In this document: positions 34,152 through 42,144 of the stretch, in pieces
Layout of the letters: every line of letters starts with the position of its first letter
How positions within the stretch are numbered: position 1 is the first letter of the stretch
Assembly (NCBI RefSeq): GCF_009363115.1
Contig: NZ_CP045298.1
Coordinates: 558,001-622,000, forward strand
Length of the DNA: 64,000 nucleotides
Reading direction: 5' to 3'
Source: Paenibacillus brasilensis
GTDB lineage: Bacteria > Bacillota > Bacilli > Paenibacillales > Paenibacillaceae
Translations under genes and position numbers: made by a program
The notes under the pieces: generated by a model
What the model was told of the DNA's origin: nothing
Seen by the model: only the letters and a program-made list of their open reading frames with translations
Database searches by the model: none

Positions 34152-34580
34152 CTAAATGCCTAGTACTGAAATATAATTTTGGGATTTCAATCGCTCTTTA
34201 ATCCATGTTTGAAATTCGTTAATTAATTCTCTCAGTTTTTCAATGTTATTTTCATAGTCTTTTATAAACTCATCTTTACTACATCCAAAGAAAAAGCCAA
34301 TATGCTCTTTAAGTGTATTCATTTTGTGGTGTCCTTCAAGAAGATTTATTACTCTTTCTAATCTCCCTAGGATCCTCCACCAAATTTCCTTTTGAATCTC
34401 ATTAAAAGCATAGTGATCATAAGTAGGGTATTCACTTTCAATTGATTTCTCTATAAAACCAAATACTTCTTCGGTCAAAAAGATTGAAGTATCATTCCAA
34501 CATTGACCAAGGTATCTACCTGGCAAAATTTCAATATAACAAGTTCCTTCAAGTTCTTCTTTATTTCTTATTATCTTCAT
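34152..34580 (-). CDS. Hypothetical cassette protein
   Basis: 142 residues, helical after a beta N-terminus (CYIEILPGRYLGQCWNDTSIFLTEEVFGFIE), with WWRILGRLERVINLLEG and a C-terminal coiled part. GAGGTAAACAC precedes the ATG. Not recognised. Single gene between sites 34 and 35. Confidence 0.7.
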   Translation of the reverse strand: MKIIRNKEELEGTCYIEILPGRYLGQCWNDTSIFLTEEVFGFIEKSIESEYPTYDHYAFNEIQKEIWWRILGRLERVINLLEGHHKMNTLKEHIGFFFGCSKDEFIKDYENNIEKLRELINEFQTWIKERLKSQNYISVLGI

Positions 34581-34613
34581 TGTGTTTACCTCTTAAATAA
34601 TATCGTCGATTTC

Positions 34614-34726
34614 ACATAACGTTTCTGTATTCACGACGCTTGGCGAATGCCAGATGTGTCCGGCTTCTCCGAAATCCTTCTGCCGGACCGAGGGCGTATG
34701 CCCGATGCATGAATATATTATTATCT
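34614..34726 (-). repeat. attC-like site 35
   Basis: 113 bp, ends ACATAAC and ATTATCT (GTTA changed to ATTA). Arms CTTGGCGAATGCCAG, GTCCGGC/GCCGGAC and GGGCGTATGCCC. Closely related to site 20, the attC of the duplicate SnoaL cassette. Confidence 0.9.
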
Positions 34727-34764
34727 GATTTCAGGGGAATCTATGAATAACTTTCAACAACGTT

Positions 34765-35148
34765 TCAACTTTGATCTTCAATCAGTATCAACTTCTTATC
34801 TTTCATTTGAAATATTGATTTCCCTTGAAGTTTTAATGTTTCTCCTGCCTTCATTCCATTAGGGAGATCACTGGACAATATTCCCTCATATTCAATGTCA
34901 ACCTCTGCTTTATCTCCTGTGAAAGTAATGTTCTTTATTACTTGACGCCTTTGAGAAAATACCTGAATTGACTGCTCTGCTAATGTGCGAAATTCCTGAA
35001 TCCCCTTTGTTTCCGAATTAACTTCACCTTTAGAAATGTTTCGAAAATGAATATTCTCATTCAAAACTCCTATCATTCCATCAATGTTAAACGTGTTATA
35101 TGCGCTCAGGTATTTTTCTATAAGATCTTTTAAATTTGAGTTCTCCAA
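34765..35148 (-). CDS. SnoaL-like (NTF2-fold) protein, intact copy
   Basis: 127 residues from a TTG preceded by AGGAGTG. N-terminal LKDLIEKYLSAYNTFNIDGMIGVLNENIHF and later ITFTGDKAEVDIEYEGIL fit the SnoaL/NTF2-like fold, a cone-shaped pocket used by many small enzymes and carriers. Ligand unknown. Nearly identical to the IS-disrupted copy at 19332-20932, including flanking non-coding sequence, so the cassette was duplicated recently. Confidence 0.8.
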   Translation of the reverse strand: MENSNLKDLIEKYLSAYNTFNIDGMIGVLNENIHFRNISKGEVNSETKGIQEFRTLAEQSIQVFSQRRQVIKNITFTGDKAEVDIEYEGILSSDLPNGMKAGETLKLQGKSIFQMKDKKLILIEDQS

Positions 35149-35196
35149 GTCGAATCACACTCCTAGATTTTGATATTACATATTTGTCCTGATTTC

Positions 35197-35318
35197 AGAT
35201 AACGTTCCCGTATTAACGACGCCTGGCGAATGCCAGGTGTGTCCGGCTGCCTCTTCTTCCCTGAAATCCCCCTGCCGGACCGAGGGCGTATGCCCTATGC
35301 GTGCATATTATGTTATAT
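35197..35318 (-). repeat. attC-like site 36
   Basis: 122 bp, ends AGATAAC and GTTATAT. Arms CCTGGCGAATGCCAGG, GTCCGGC/GCCGGAC and GGGCGTATGCCC. Confidence 0.93.
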
Positions 35319-35681
35319 GCTGCCTGTATCTTTCCAGATTCTCTTAATCTTATTCGATCTTTTCCTTCCTTAATTTTATGCTTTCTCTCTGTCTTTTCAC
35401 AACCTCTTTTTTAGCACTTCTCTATGTTTTCCTATCTTTTGTTCTTTTTTTAAAATCTCTTTTCTATCCTTTCTTTTTCTCCATTTGCCTTGCCCGAAGT
35501 GTCTTCGTGCTTCCTGTTTCCTAGATCGAATCTTGGGCTTGTTGATCCTCTGGTTTTAACCTTTCTTCTCTCCTATTTCTTAAATGTCTCTTTCCCTTTG
35601 CCTTAAACAAAAAGCGCCGAAATGGCACCCGGCGCTTACACATTTGTTCTTCCTCTATGTTTTCCCTGCCTTTCAGGTTGC
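35319..35681. other. Cassette without a convincing gene; purine/pyrimidine-skewed
   Basis: About 360 bp that are strongly pyrimidine-rich on the plus strand (purine-rich on the minus strand). It holds a minus-strand terminator near its 5' end. A 40-codon minus-strand frame (MCKRRVPFRRFLF...) spans that terminator. An open but startless frame (KPKIRSRKQEARRHFGQGKW...) follows. Both are very basic; together they could be a frameshifted basic protein, or the unit may be non-coding. Confidence 0.5.
35606..35636 (-). terminator. Minus-strand Rho-independent terminator inside a cassette
   Basis: On the minus strand AGCGCCG-GGTGCCATTT-CGGCGCT followed by TTTTG. It lies about 50 bases into the cassette, so it would stop transcripts arriving from recombinase-proximal cassettes. 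Confidence 0.7.
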
Positions 35682-35834
35682 ATATAACGTTCGGGTATTC
35701 GCGACGTCCATTCCCCTTAGATAGCTCTTACCTTAGGGGAATGGATGTATCTGCCTGAATCCACTTCCCCGAAAATACTTCTGGCAGATCAAGGGCCGTA
35801 TGGCCTGGCCCGTAGTGCGAATTCTTTGTTAGGC
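35682..35834 (-). repeat. attC-like site 37 (long form)
   Basis: 153 bp, ends ATATAAC and GTTAGGC. Large nested arm CCATTCCCCTTAGAT.../CCTTAGGGGAATGG with 14 paired bases. Right outer arm GCGAATTCTTTG is altered. Confidence 0.92.
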
Positions 35835-35855
35835 GATGTCAATGTCTTCTCTGAA

Positions 35856-36596
35856 TTAACCCTCAGAGTAGTTAACCAACTTTCCAGGCTCAATCTTCTT
35901 ATCAATAATATTTATTAAGTGCTTCCCAAGTTCTTCTGTTGATTGTAACTGTCCTGTTTGATGTGCCTGTTTAAAGAATTTGGCCATTTCAAAATCTTGA
36001 TCATTCTTTCCTCTGGCGACTATTTGCAATTCCGTTTCAACCATCCCCGGATCTACAGCAATTATTTCTAATGGATATTGTTGTTTCGATTGCTCAGCCC
36101 CGATACATTGAGTAAACATATTTATTCCAGCTTTAGCGGTACAATACACGCTCATTGCGGGTGCTGGATATGTCCCAGATCCTGAAGATATATTAATAAT
36201 CTTTTTCCTAATTTGGACGTTATCGGTTTGCCTTATAAAGTAAGATGTCAAAACCATTGGAGCAATTAGACTTATTTGTAGGTTCTTATTAATCTCTTCA
36301 GCGTTACAGTTGTCTATCCTTTTTAATGGTTCGAGCATGGCAGCATTATTAATAAGACAAATCATTTCCGAATCATTTAAGTTAATTTGATTGAAAATCT
36401 CTTTCAGCATAAGTTCGATTCCCAGTATATTACTTAGATCAAAATTACGGTGAGTGTAATTCTTGTACTTATCTAAAGTATTTGAATCTCCACGTGAAAT
36501 ACCATAAACAAAGTTACCATTATCAAGGAGCATTGTGGATAATTGTTCACCGATACCTCTTGATGTACCAGTGATTATGAAATGACCTCTATTCAT
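35856..36596 (-). CDS. Short-chain dehydrogenase/reductase (benzil/sepiapterin reductase-like)
   Basis: 246 residues from the ATG at 36596 (GGAGG upstream). Cofactor motif TGTSRGIG, NNAA, catalytic S and YCTAKAG (Tyr-x3-Lys), then VDPGMVETELQ. The layout resembles YueD-type benzil reductases and sepiapterin reductases. NADPH-dependent carbonyl reduction; natural substrate unknown. Single gene between sites 37 and 38. Confidence 0.85.
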   Translation of the reverse strand: MNRGHFIITGTSRGIGEQLSTMLLDNGNFVYGISRGDSNTLDKYKNYTHRNFDLSNILGIELMLKEIFNQINLNDSEMICLINNAAMLEPLKRIDNCNAEEINKNLQISLIAPMVLTSYFIRQTDNVQIRKKIINISSGSGTYPAPAMSVYCTAKAGINMFTQCIGAEQSKQQYPLEIIAVDPGMVETELQIVARGKNDQDFEMAKFFKQAHQTGQLQSTEELGKHLINIIDKKIEPGKLVNYSEG

Positions 36597-36637
36597 TGAA
36601 TTACCTCCATTCCTTATATTCAATTAGCATTGATTTC

Positions 36638-36798
36638 ACCTAACGTTGTTGTATTCATGAACCCTCACTGGCTTAAGGGGCGTCAGCCCCGGGTCCGATG
36701 GACTTAGCCAGTGCAGGGTTGTCTGCTGATGCCGCTTCCACGAAAATCCTCTGCAGACCAAGGACCGAAAGGTCCGTAGCGTGAATACGCTGTTATAG
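36638..36798 (-). repeat. attC-like site 38 (long form)
   Basis: 161 bp, ends ACCTAAC and GTTATAG. Arms CTCACTGGCTTAAG.../CTTAGCCAGTGCAGG, GGGGCGTCAGCCCC and GGACCGAAAGGTCC. Confidence 0.93.
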
Positions 36799-36830
36799 GT
36801 TGTATTCGTCTTCTTCGAATATGCAACGCC

Positions 36831-37337
36831 TTACTTAAATCCATCTGTAATTTCATTAATTTGTTTAATATGTCTTTGTTCATGCAAGTACAGTGATTTA
36901 ACCCATTCAATTAATAACATCTCCTTAAAGACTGGGTGCATAAAATGTCTTCTACTCAGCACTGACGGGTCTTCTACTGTGTTTAAAACTTCATTTAACT
37001 TCTCCCTTGAATTGTTTAGTTTTTCAATGATTTCTTGATGTTCTAATATTTCATCAGTTGGTTTAGCAATGTCGGGAGCTTCTAACTTTTTACTTCTATC
37101 TAGTAGAAATTCTAATGATTTATTCTCTATAAATGAATCTTCATTGCTCTTTAACCCTTTCTTTATTGCTATGACATATAATTCTTCTGTCTTACTTAAG
37201 TGATGACATACCTGACCAATACTCCAACTGTGTGGGTCCTTCCGTTTGTTTAATTGATCTCCACTCAGTCCATTAAGAATTCTTAGTAATTCGGCTCTAG
37301 TTTCTATTAATTTTTGATTGATTTCTTGAATTTCCAT
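36831..37337 (-). CDS. DinB-family protein
   Basis: 168 residues, four-helix layout. SWSIGQVCHHLSKTEELYV carries the first metal-ligand histidine and SLYLHEQRHIKQINEI the C-terminal HxxxHxxQ pair. DinB proteins bind a divalent metal and include thiol-dependent transferases such as bacillithiol transferases. AAAGGAAG before the ATG. Different lineage from the DinB remnant at 3352. Confidence 0.85.
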   Translation of the reverse strand: MEIQEINQKLIETRAELLRILNGLSGDQLNKRKDPHSWSIGQVCHHLSKTEELYVIAIKKGLKSNEDSFIENKSLEFLLDRSKKLEAPDIAKPTDEILEHQEIIEKLNNSREKLNEVLNTVEDPSVLSRRHFMHPVFKEMLLIEWVKSLYLHEQRHIKQINEITDGFK

Positions 37338-37374
37338 CGAAATCTTCCTTTCTTGAATTTTTTGCGGATATTTC

Positions 37375-37470
37375 CTATAACGTTCCTGTATTCACGACCC
37401 AGCGCATGCTGGGTGTCCGGCGAATGCCGCACCGAGGACGAATGTCCGATGCGTGAATATATTGTTATCA
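37375..37470 (-). repeat. attC-like site 39 (short form)
   Basis: 96 bp, ends CTATAAC and GTTATCA. Arms ACCCAGCGCATGCTGGGT, CCGGCGAATGCCG and GGACGAATGTCC. Confidence 0.93.
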
Positions 37471-37547
37471 GATGGTCTTGCCTTCTCTAATGATTTATCT
37501 CGTCAATTATAATTTAATCTTCTCGTATGTTTCTTAGTTATATAAAA

Positions 37548-38624
37548 TTAATTGAAAAATGTAGTTATCAAAGCACCTAATAAGCCTCCTGAAACCGCAG
37601 CGATTACTGTAGCTGACATAACGTATACATTTAACTTTTGATTCTCATAGAGTTTAATGAGTTCTGTCACTTGCTTGGTAGGATAGTTCACCCGTTCATC
37701 AATTTCTCGATCCACATACAAAATAAAATGAGTAATATTTCTTTTGCTCTTTTGAATATAAGATTTATATATAATCTGGTCTTTTTCAAAATAACCAATA
37801 TTAATAAATAGTTCATTTAGAATCTTATTGGTTCTAAAAAAGTTTTTAAATTGTTTTCCATCTTTCTTTATCTCTACCAATGTATCAAGATTTTCTTCGA
37901 TCACCATCCATTTTCTATTTGCTACAGAATCAGAATGGTTCAATTCGTAAAAAAATCCAAATTCATCAAGAGTTTCAAATAGTATTTTTTTCAAACCTTC
38001 TTCAACGTTAATGTAATCTTTACATGAAATAACAACTTGATCATATCCTTTGGTTTCAACAATTGAAATTGTAAATGGTTTCTCGATTTGATCATTTTCT
38101 TTTATAAAGAAGTCCGCGTGGAAAGGACTTGGGCCAAGTACTTGAAAATCGATAAATGATTTTATTTTGGACAGTTCTTTTCTTAAAAACTCTCGGACAA
38201 GGACAACAGCAGAGGATGGCAAAACGTTATTACTCAAAGGATCTAATAATTGTACGGTTACTACAGGAAAATAATAGGTATAGTTAATTGAAATTCTGAA
38301 TCTTTCTGTTTCAAAAAAATCATATATTTGTTTTAACTCTTCTTGAATTCTTTTGGGAATAAATATATCAAAGGAAATTTTTAAATCCTCTAAGTAAGGT
38401 TCAAGACTTCCACCATCTGATATACCTCTATTATCAGAAGAGATAAAAATACTTTCAGAAAGATCATAATCTTCTTCATAAAATTCAATATCTATTTCAC
38501 TTATATTAGATATTGATTCAAGTGTTTTTTGAATCTCATTAAAATATTCTCCTATAGTTGTATTGGTTCCGGCTTTTAAGCCAAAATGAAAACATCCTAC
38601 TCCAAATGCAATTTCAGAAGCCAT
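37548..38624 (-). CDS. Unknown protein with C-terminal membrane anchor
   Basis: 358 residues from the ATG at 38624 (GGAGTGG 6 bases upstream). Mostly alternating alpha/beta sequence without a recognised domain, ending in one hydrophobic helix (VYVMSATVIAAVSGGLLGALITTFF). A tail-anchored cytoplasmic protein is predicted. Such tail anchors are common in conflict-system effectors, but nothing else points to a function. Confidence 0.68.
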   Translation of the reverse strand: MASEIAFGVGCFHFGLKAGTNTTIGEYFNEIQKTLESISNISEIDIEFYEEDYDLSESIFISSDNRGISDGGSLEPYLEDLKISFDIFIPKRIQEELKQIYDFFETERFRISINYTYYFPVVTVQLLDPLSNNVLPSSAVVLVREFLRKELSKIKSFIDFQVLGPSPFHADFFIKENDQIEKPFTISIVETKGYDQVVISCKDYINVEEGLKKILFETLDEFGFFYELNHSDSVANRKWMVIEENLDTLVEIKKDGKQFKNFFRTNKILNELFINIGYFEKDQIIYKSYIQKSKRNITHFILYVDREIDERVNYPTKQVTELIKLYENQKLNVYVMSATVIAAVSGGLLGALITTFFN

Positions 38625-38722
38625 TTGTTCCACTCCAATTTTCATTAAGAATATATTAGTGTGCAGATAATGAGTGACTTTAACGCTTATTGATTATAAT
38701 AGTAGTTCACTGCAAGTCTGTC

Positions 38723-38839
38723 TGATAACGTTTCTGTATTCGTGAACCCCGTAGGGGTTGTCTTCTGAAACACCTCCTCGAAATCCATCTCGCAGACCAA
38801 GGCTCCATCAGGAGCCGCAGCTTGAATATTATGTTATCA
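38723..38839 (-). repeat. attC-like site 40
   Basis: 117 bp, ends TGATAAC and GTTATCA. Arms AACCCCGTAGGGGTT, GTCTTC/GCAGAC and GGCTCCATCAGGAGCC. Confidence 0.94.
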
Positions 38840-38897
38840 GAAGTTATATGTCCTTTTAAATTACTTAAATATGTTTTGGAGCTCGGTAGCTATTTCC

Positions 38898-39359
38898 TCA
38901 TCTATCAACCTGTAACCGATAAGTACTACCCATAGAGCAAACAAAACCTGCCTTAAATTTTTCTGTAAAAGTATCAACAAATTTTCTAAATGTTTCTTCG
39001 CTAAATTGAAAATCCAACTCATGTGCGTACTTATTTCTTATCCTATTCAGAAAATTAATAGGGCCCTTCAACTCTAACGGAATCGCACCAACGGCCAGTA
39101 AGACTTTTAATGTTACGCTGAAATTTAGCTTATCTCCACGCTCTTCTGGGTGCATTAATTTCGACTTTAGTATTTCTGTCATTTCAAATTCAATATATAG
39201 ATGTGCTCTTAGAATAATCTGAAAATAGTTTTCTCCTTCTGTTTCCAACATGAACTTATCATATTGTTCTTGGAATTTATCAGCTATTGTTTCTAGTTGT
39301 TCTCCATATTTTTCATCAACCTTTTAAACCCGACCTATAATTTCTTCTTTTCTATTCAT
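38898..39359 (-). pseudogene. Helical protein with in-frame stop near the N-terminus
   Basis: From the ATG at 39359 (AAGGAGAG upstream) the frame reads MNRKEEIIGRV, then TAA at 39324-39326, then KVDEKYGEQLETIADKFQEQYDKFMLETEGENYFQ... to 38898. The rest is an intact helical protein with GPINFLNRIRNKYAHELDFQFSE, which contains the R-N-x-Y-A-H pattern seen in HEPN-type or DUF4145-like domains. An internal ATG at 39251 could give a 117-residue product. Confidence 0.6.
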
Positions 39360-39382
39360 TCTTCTCTCCTTAATTTGATTTC

Positions 39383-39401
39383 TGATAACGTTCTTTTATC
39401 A
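39383..39401 (-). repeat. attC-like site 41 (collapsed to its outer ends)
   Basis: TGATAACGTTCTTTTATCA: the two outer 7-mers are joined with only a few bases between them, so the whole inner structure has been deleted. Both flanking cassettes are otherwise in register. Confidence 0.75.
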
Positions 39402-39428
39402 GAAGCTACCGCCGTCATTGAGAAACAT

Positions 39429-40196
39429 TCATTTTTTATGATACGACCTATGACAGGATGCACATAATAGAATGACGTCATTAAAAGTCTCTCTCCCCCG
39501 ATTACTATAGTTATTATGATGTAAATGTAAGTTATAGCTTTGTCGTTCTATATTCCCACATAGCTGACACTTGCTTTGATAAAACTTAATAGCTTCTTCT
39601 CTGAAATGCTTCCAGTGCTCAGTTTGCAAGTAAAGCTGGTATGGCATTAGTCTTAGCTTATTAATGAACACTTGATATTCGTTTTCAGGCTCTTCTCTAC
39701 GACCTTCAATTATGTCTGTGGCTTCTATAATTCGATTTTCAATATCTATAGCTTCCTGTGCATGTATGTAAAGCAGATCCATGTCTTTACACCATCTGTA
39801 CTTCGCATATGTAATTAATTCATCTAATGAAATATCTCTTAGATATCCTATTGAATCAGTTATTTCCGGCAGAAAAATTTCAGCATTGAAAAAAGCCATA
39901 AGTGGATTATCATATTCATAAAAAGAAGTGTTGTTAATTATTTTTCCTTTACCCAAGTCAATTCCGTGTAATGAAAATCTAATTCTAGGTTTCTCAAGCC
40001 AAGTGTATGGTTCTTTAAGAATATCAACGTGTCTATCTTCTATTGCAGGATATATCTCTTCAGAATCATCAAAGGAAGCAATAAAAATGCTGAAAAACAA
40101 ATCATCTTGTAATCTTAGTAGCCTTTTTCTTTCTTCACCTTCCTTGTATAAAAACCATACTTGTCTAAAATGTTCATCTGTTATGTAAACGCTCAT
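39429..40196 (-). CDS. HNH endonuclease
   Basis: 255 residues. The C-terminal 60 residues hold a zinc-HNH motif: CQLCG, YNLHLHHNNYSNRGRETFNDVILLC and CHRSYH (C-x2-C...H-H-N...C-x2-C-H). The N-terminal 190 residues are a helical domain of unknown role. AGAGAGG precedes the ATG. Predicted DNA endonuclease, possibly a restriction or defence enzyme. Confidence 0.82.
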   Translation of the reverse strand: MSVYITDEHFRQVWFLYKEGEERKRLLRLQDDLFFSIFIASFDDSEEIYPAIEDRHVDILKEPYTWLEKPRIRFSLHGIDLGKGKIINNTSFYEYDNPLMAFFNAEIFLPEITDSIGYLRDISLDELITYAKYRWCKDMDLLYIHAQEAIDIENRIIEATDIIEGRREEPENEYQVFINKLRLMPYQLYLQTEHWKHFREEAIKFYQSKCQLCGNIERQSYNLHLHHNNYSNRGRETFNDVILLCASCHRSYHKK

Positions 40197-40224
40197 ATTA
40201 TGCCTCTCTTCTCTAAGTAATTTC

Positions 40225-40340
40225 TGATAACGTTTCTGTATTCATGAACCCTGGAGGGGTTGTCTGCTGAAATGCCTCTTCGAAATCCACCTTGCAGACC
40301 AAGGCTCCAGCGGAGCCGCTGCTTGAATATTATGTTAGCA
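40225..40340 (-). repeat. attC-like site 42
   Basis: 116 bp, ends TGATAAC and GTTAGCA. The right end pairs with TGCTAAC of site 43. Arms AACCCTGGAGGGGTT, GTCTGC/GCAGAC and GGCTCCAGCGGAGCC. Confidence 0.94.
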
Positions 40341-40345
40341 GAAGT

Positions 40346-41341
40346 TTATAACTTCATTGAATGTTCGTACAAATCACTATAATTATTCCAATACTTATCT
40401 ATCAATTCAAGTATTTTATATCTATCAATAAAAAAAATTGATCCTTTTAATTCTTTTGGAATTTTATATATTATCTTTTCTTTTGCATTTTCTGTAAACA
40501 AACCACTTATAATCACATAAAAATTACTAATGTACTTATTACCTTCGGATCCTAATTCTCTATACGGTAAAGAAAATGCATCTTCTAATTGACCAATTAT
40601 TTCATCAATCTGAGATTTTACTCCACCATTAATATTTCCAGCTTTAACTTGTATAGCATTATTAATAACAACATTAAATTTTGTGATCTCAGAAAATACA
40701 AAGTCTTTTCCATATTCTTTACTCCCGTGATTATATCTTACGGAAAGGAACCCCATTCTTCTTAACAGTGGAAAAACGACCTCAATACTAAAGAGCTTTT
40801 CATTAATTTCATATTCTTTCTTCCACACTAGATTGCCTAATGCAATCTCAGACTGACTCGCAGCTGAGTTAACTTCTTTTAATGCTAATAGCAATTGATC
40901 CTCAATCGTTTCTGAAGCCTTTAGATTTCTATTGTAAATGATATATGGGTCTTCATTATATTTTGGTTGTGCATCATAATCTTCTAATAATAAATTCGTG
41001 TACACTGCCTGCTCAGCCATATTTCCAACTAATAATGAACCATTCCACTTACTGCTCCAATTTACATTGGGATACATACACAACAACCGGGTATACTTTT
41101 CATTTTTTTCTCGCCTAACATACAATATGCTACAAATTGTATTCAACTCTGTTAAATCCATTGAAATACTTATTTCAATATTAGATGGAAAATCCGAGTT
41201 GGCTTGGTTAATAAACTCGGGCCAATCGTTACAATTAACTTCTATTACATCATCACTGACAGGAACGTAATTAACTTCCAAACCATTGAATGTTACATCT
41301 ATTGGATAATTCAAATCCTTATCTATTATTATATTCCACAT
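40346..41341 (-). CDS. Predicted Mrr-like/PD-(D/E)XK nuclease
   Basis: 331 residues. A mixed alpha/beta N-terminal half is followed by a restriction-like core: E187 in SIEVVFPLL, EYGKDFVF with D213, and AIQVKAG with Q231-V-K233. This E...D...QxK arrangement is that of Mrr-type and DUF4365-type enzymes. GGGAGA before the ATG. It could be a modification-dependent or abortive-infection nuclease; inferred. Confidence 0.6.
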   Translation of the reverse strand: MWNIIIDKDLNYPIDVTFNGLEVNYVPVSDDVIEVNCNDWPEFINQANSDFPSNIEISISMDLTELNTICSILYVRREKNEKYTRLLCMYPNVNWSSKWNGSLLVGNMAEQAVYTNLLLEDYDAQPKYNEDPYIIYNRNLKASETIEDQLLLALKEVNSAASQSEIALGNLVWKKEYEINEKLFSIEVVFPLLRRMGFLSVRYNHGSKEYGKDFVFSEITKFNVVINNAIQVKAGNINGGVKSQIDEIIGQLEDAFSLPYRELGSEGNKYISNFYVIISGLFTENAKEKIIYKIPKELKGSIFFIDRYKILELIDKYWNNYSDLYEHSMKL

Positions 41342-41371
41342 ATATTATCTCCCAATCTCATCATCAATTTC

Positions 41372-41473
41372 TGCTAACGTTCCTGTATTCACGACGTCCG
41401 GCGGAGTCGGATGTGTCCGGCCGCCTCTGCCGGACCGAGGGCGTATGCCCGATGCGTGAATATAATGTTATCA
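41372..41473 (-). repeat. attC-like site 43
   Basis: 102 bp, ends TGCTAAC and GTTATCA. Shortened central arm GTCCGGC/GCCGGAC; GGGCGTATGCCC present. Confidence 0.93.
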
Positions 41474-41524
41474 GATATCAGTGTCTTCCTCGAACTACTT
41501 GCAACAATCAATATTTTTATTTAA

Positions 41525-41992
41525 TCACCAGACTGATAGTTTTGTTCTTGTATCATTTTCATCAGTTATATATTCGAGAGATTCAAACCCTTGTCTCTTT
41601 ATGTGGTCATATAAGTCTTCAAGTTTTTCAAGGTCTTTACAATAAACAGTTACGTATACACTATCAATTACAAGAAGAACAATCTGACACTCACTCGCAA
41701 TATATTCTTCATATGACACTACATCTATTATTTTTGCTCCTTTTGGATACGCCTTTAAGTTCGCAAATATTAAGTAGTACTTGTTATTATCAATAGTCTT
41801 TTTTAGTCCTTCTCCATTCAATCCAATAACCATATCCGGAAAAAGACTATCTCCTAACGTATCATCAACAATAAAATATGACTCTTCTCCACCAATAAAC
41901 CAATCGAAATAAGATATATCGATTGGTTTTAAAATCTCTCCAAGAAAGCTTCCATAAGAATTTGGTATTTCAAAACTTATTCCTCTATTCAT
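41525..41992 (-). CDS. DUF2691-family protein
   Basis: 155 residues from the ATG at 41992 (AGAAGGTG upstream). RGISFEIPNSYGSFLGEILKPI, KYYLIFANLKAYPKG and CQIVLLVIDSVYVTVYCKD are the conserved blocks of DUF2691, a Bacillus-group family of unknown function. The frame extends to 42079 through site 44, which is not coding. Confidence 0.85.
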   Translation of the reverse strand: MNRGISFEIPNSYGSFLGEILKPIDISYFDWFIGGEESYFIVDDTLGDSLFPDMVIGLNGEGLKKTIDNNKYYLIFANLKAYPKGAKIIDVVSYEEYIASECQIVLLVIDSVYVTVYCKDLEKLEDLYDHIKRQGFESLEYITDENDTRTKLSVW

Positions 41993-42018
41993 ATATTCAC
42001 CTTCTTTACGCTGATTTC

Positions 42019-42114
42019 TGATAACGTTCCTATATTCACGACTCGACATATGTCGGGTGTCCGGCGAATGCCTGACCAAGGGCGTATGCCCGCAGCGTGA
42101 ATATTATGTTATTG
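42019..42114 (-). repeat. attC-like site 44 (short form)
   Basis: 96 bp, ends TGATAAC and GTTATTG. The right end does not match its own left end but exactly matches the left end of site 45 (CAATAAC), showing that ends pair across the cassette. Confidence 0.93.
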
Positions 42115-42144
42115 GAAGTTAAAAGCTTTTTGATAGACTTGTAT

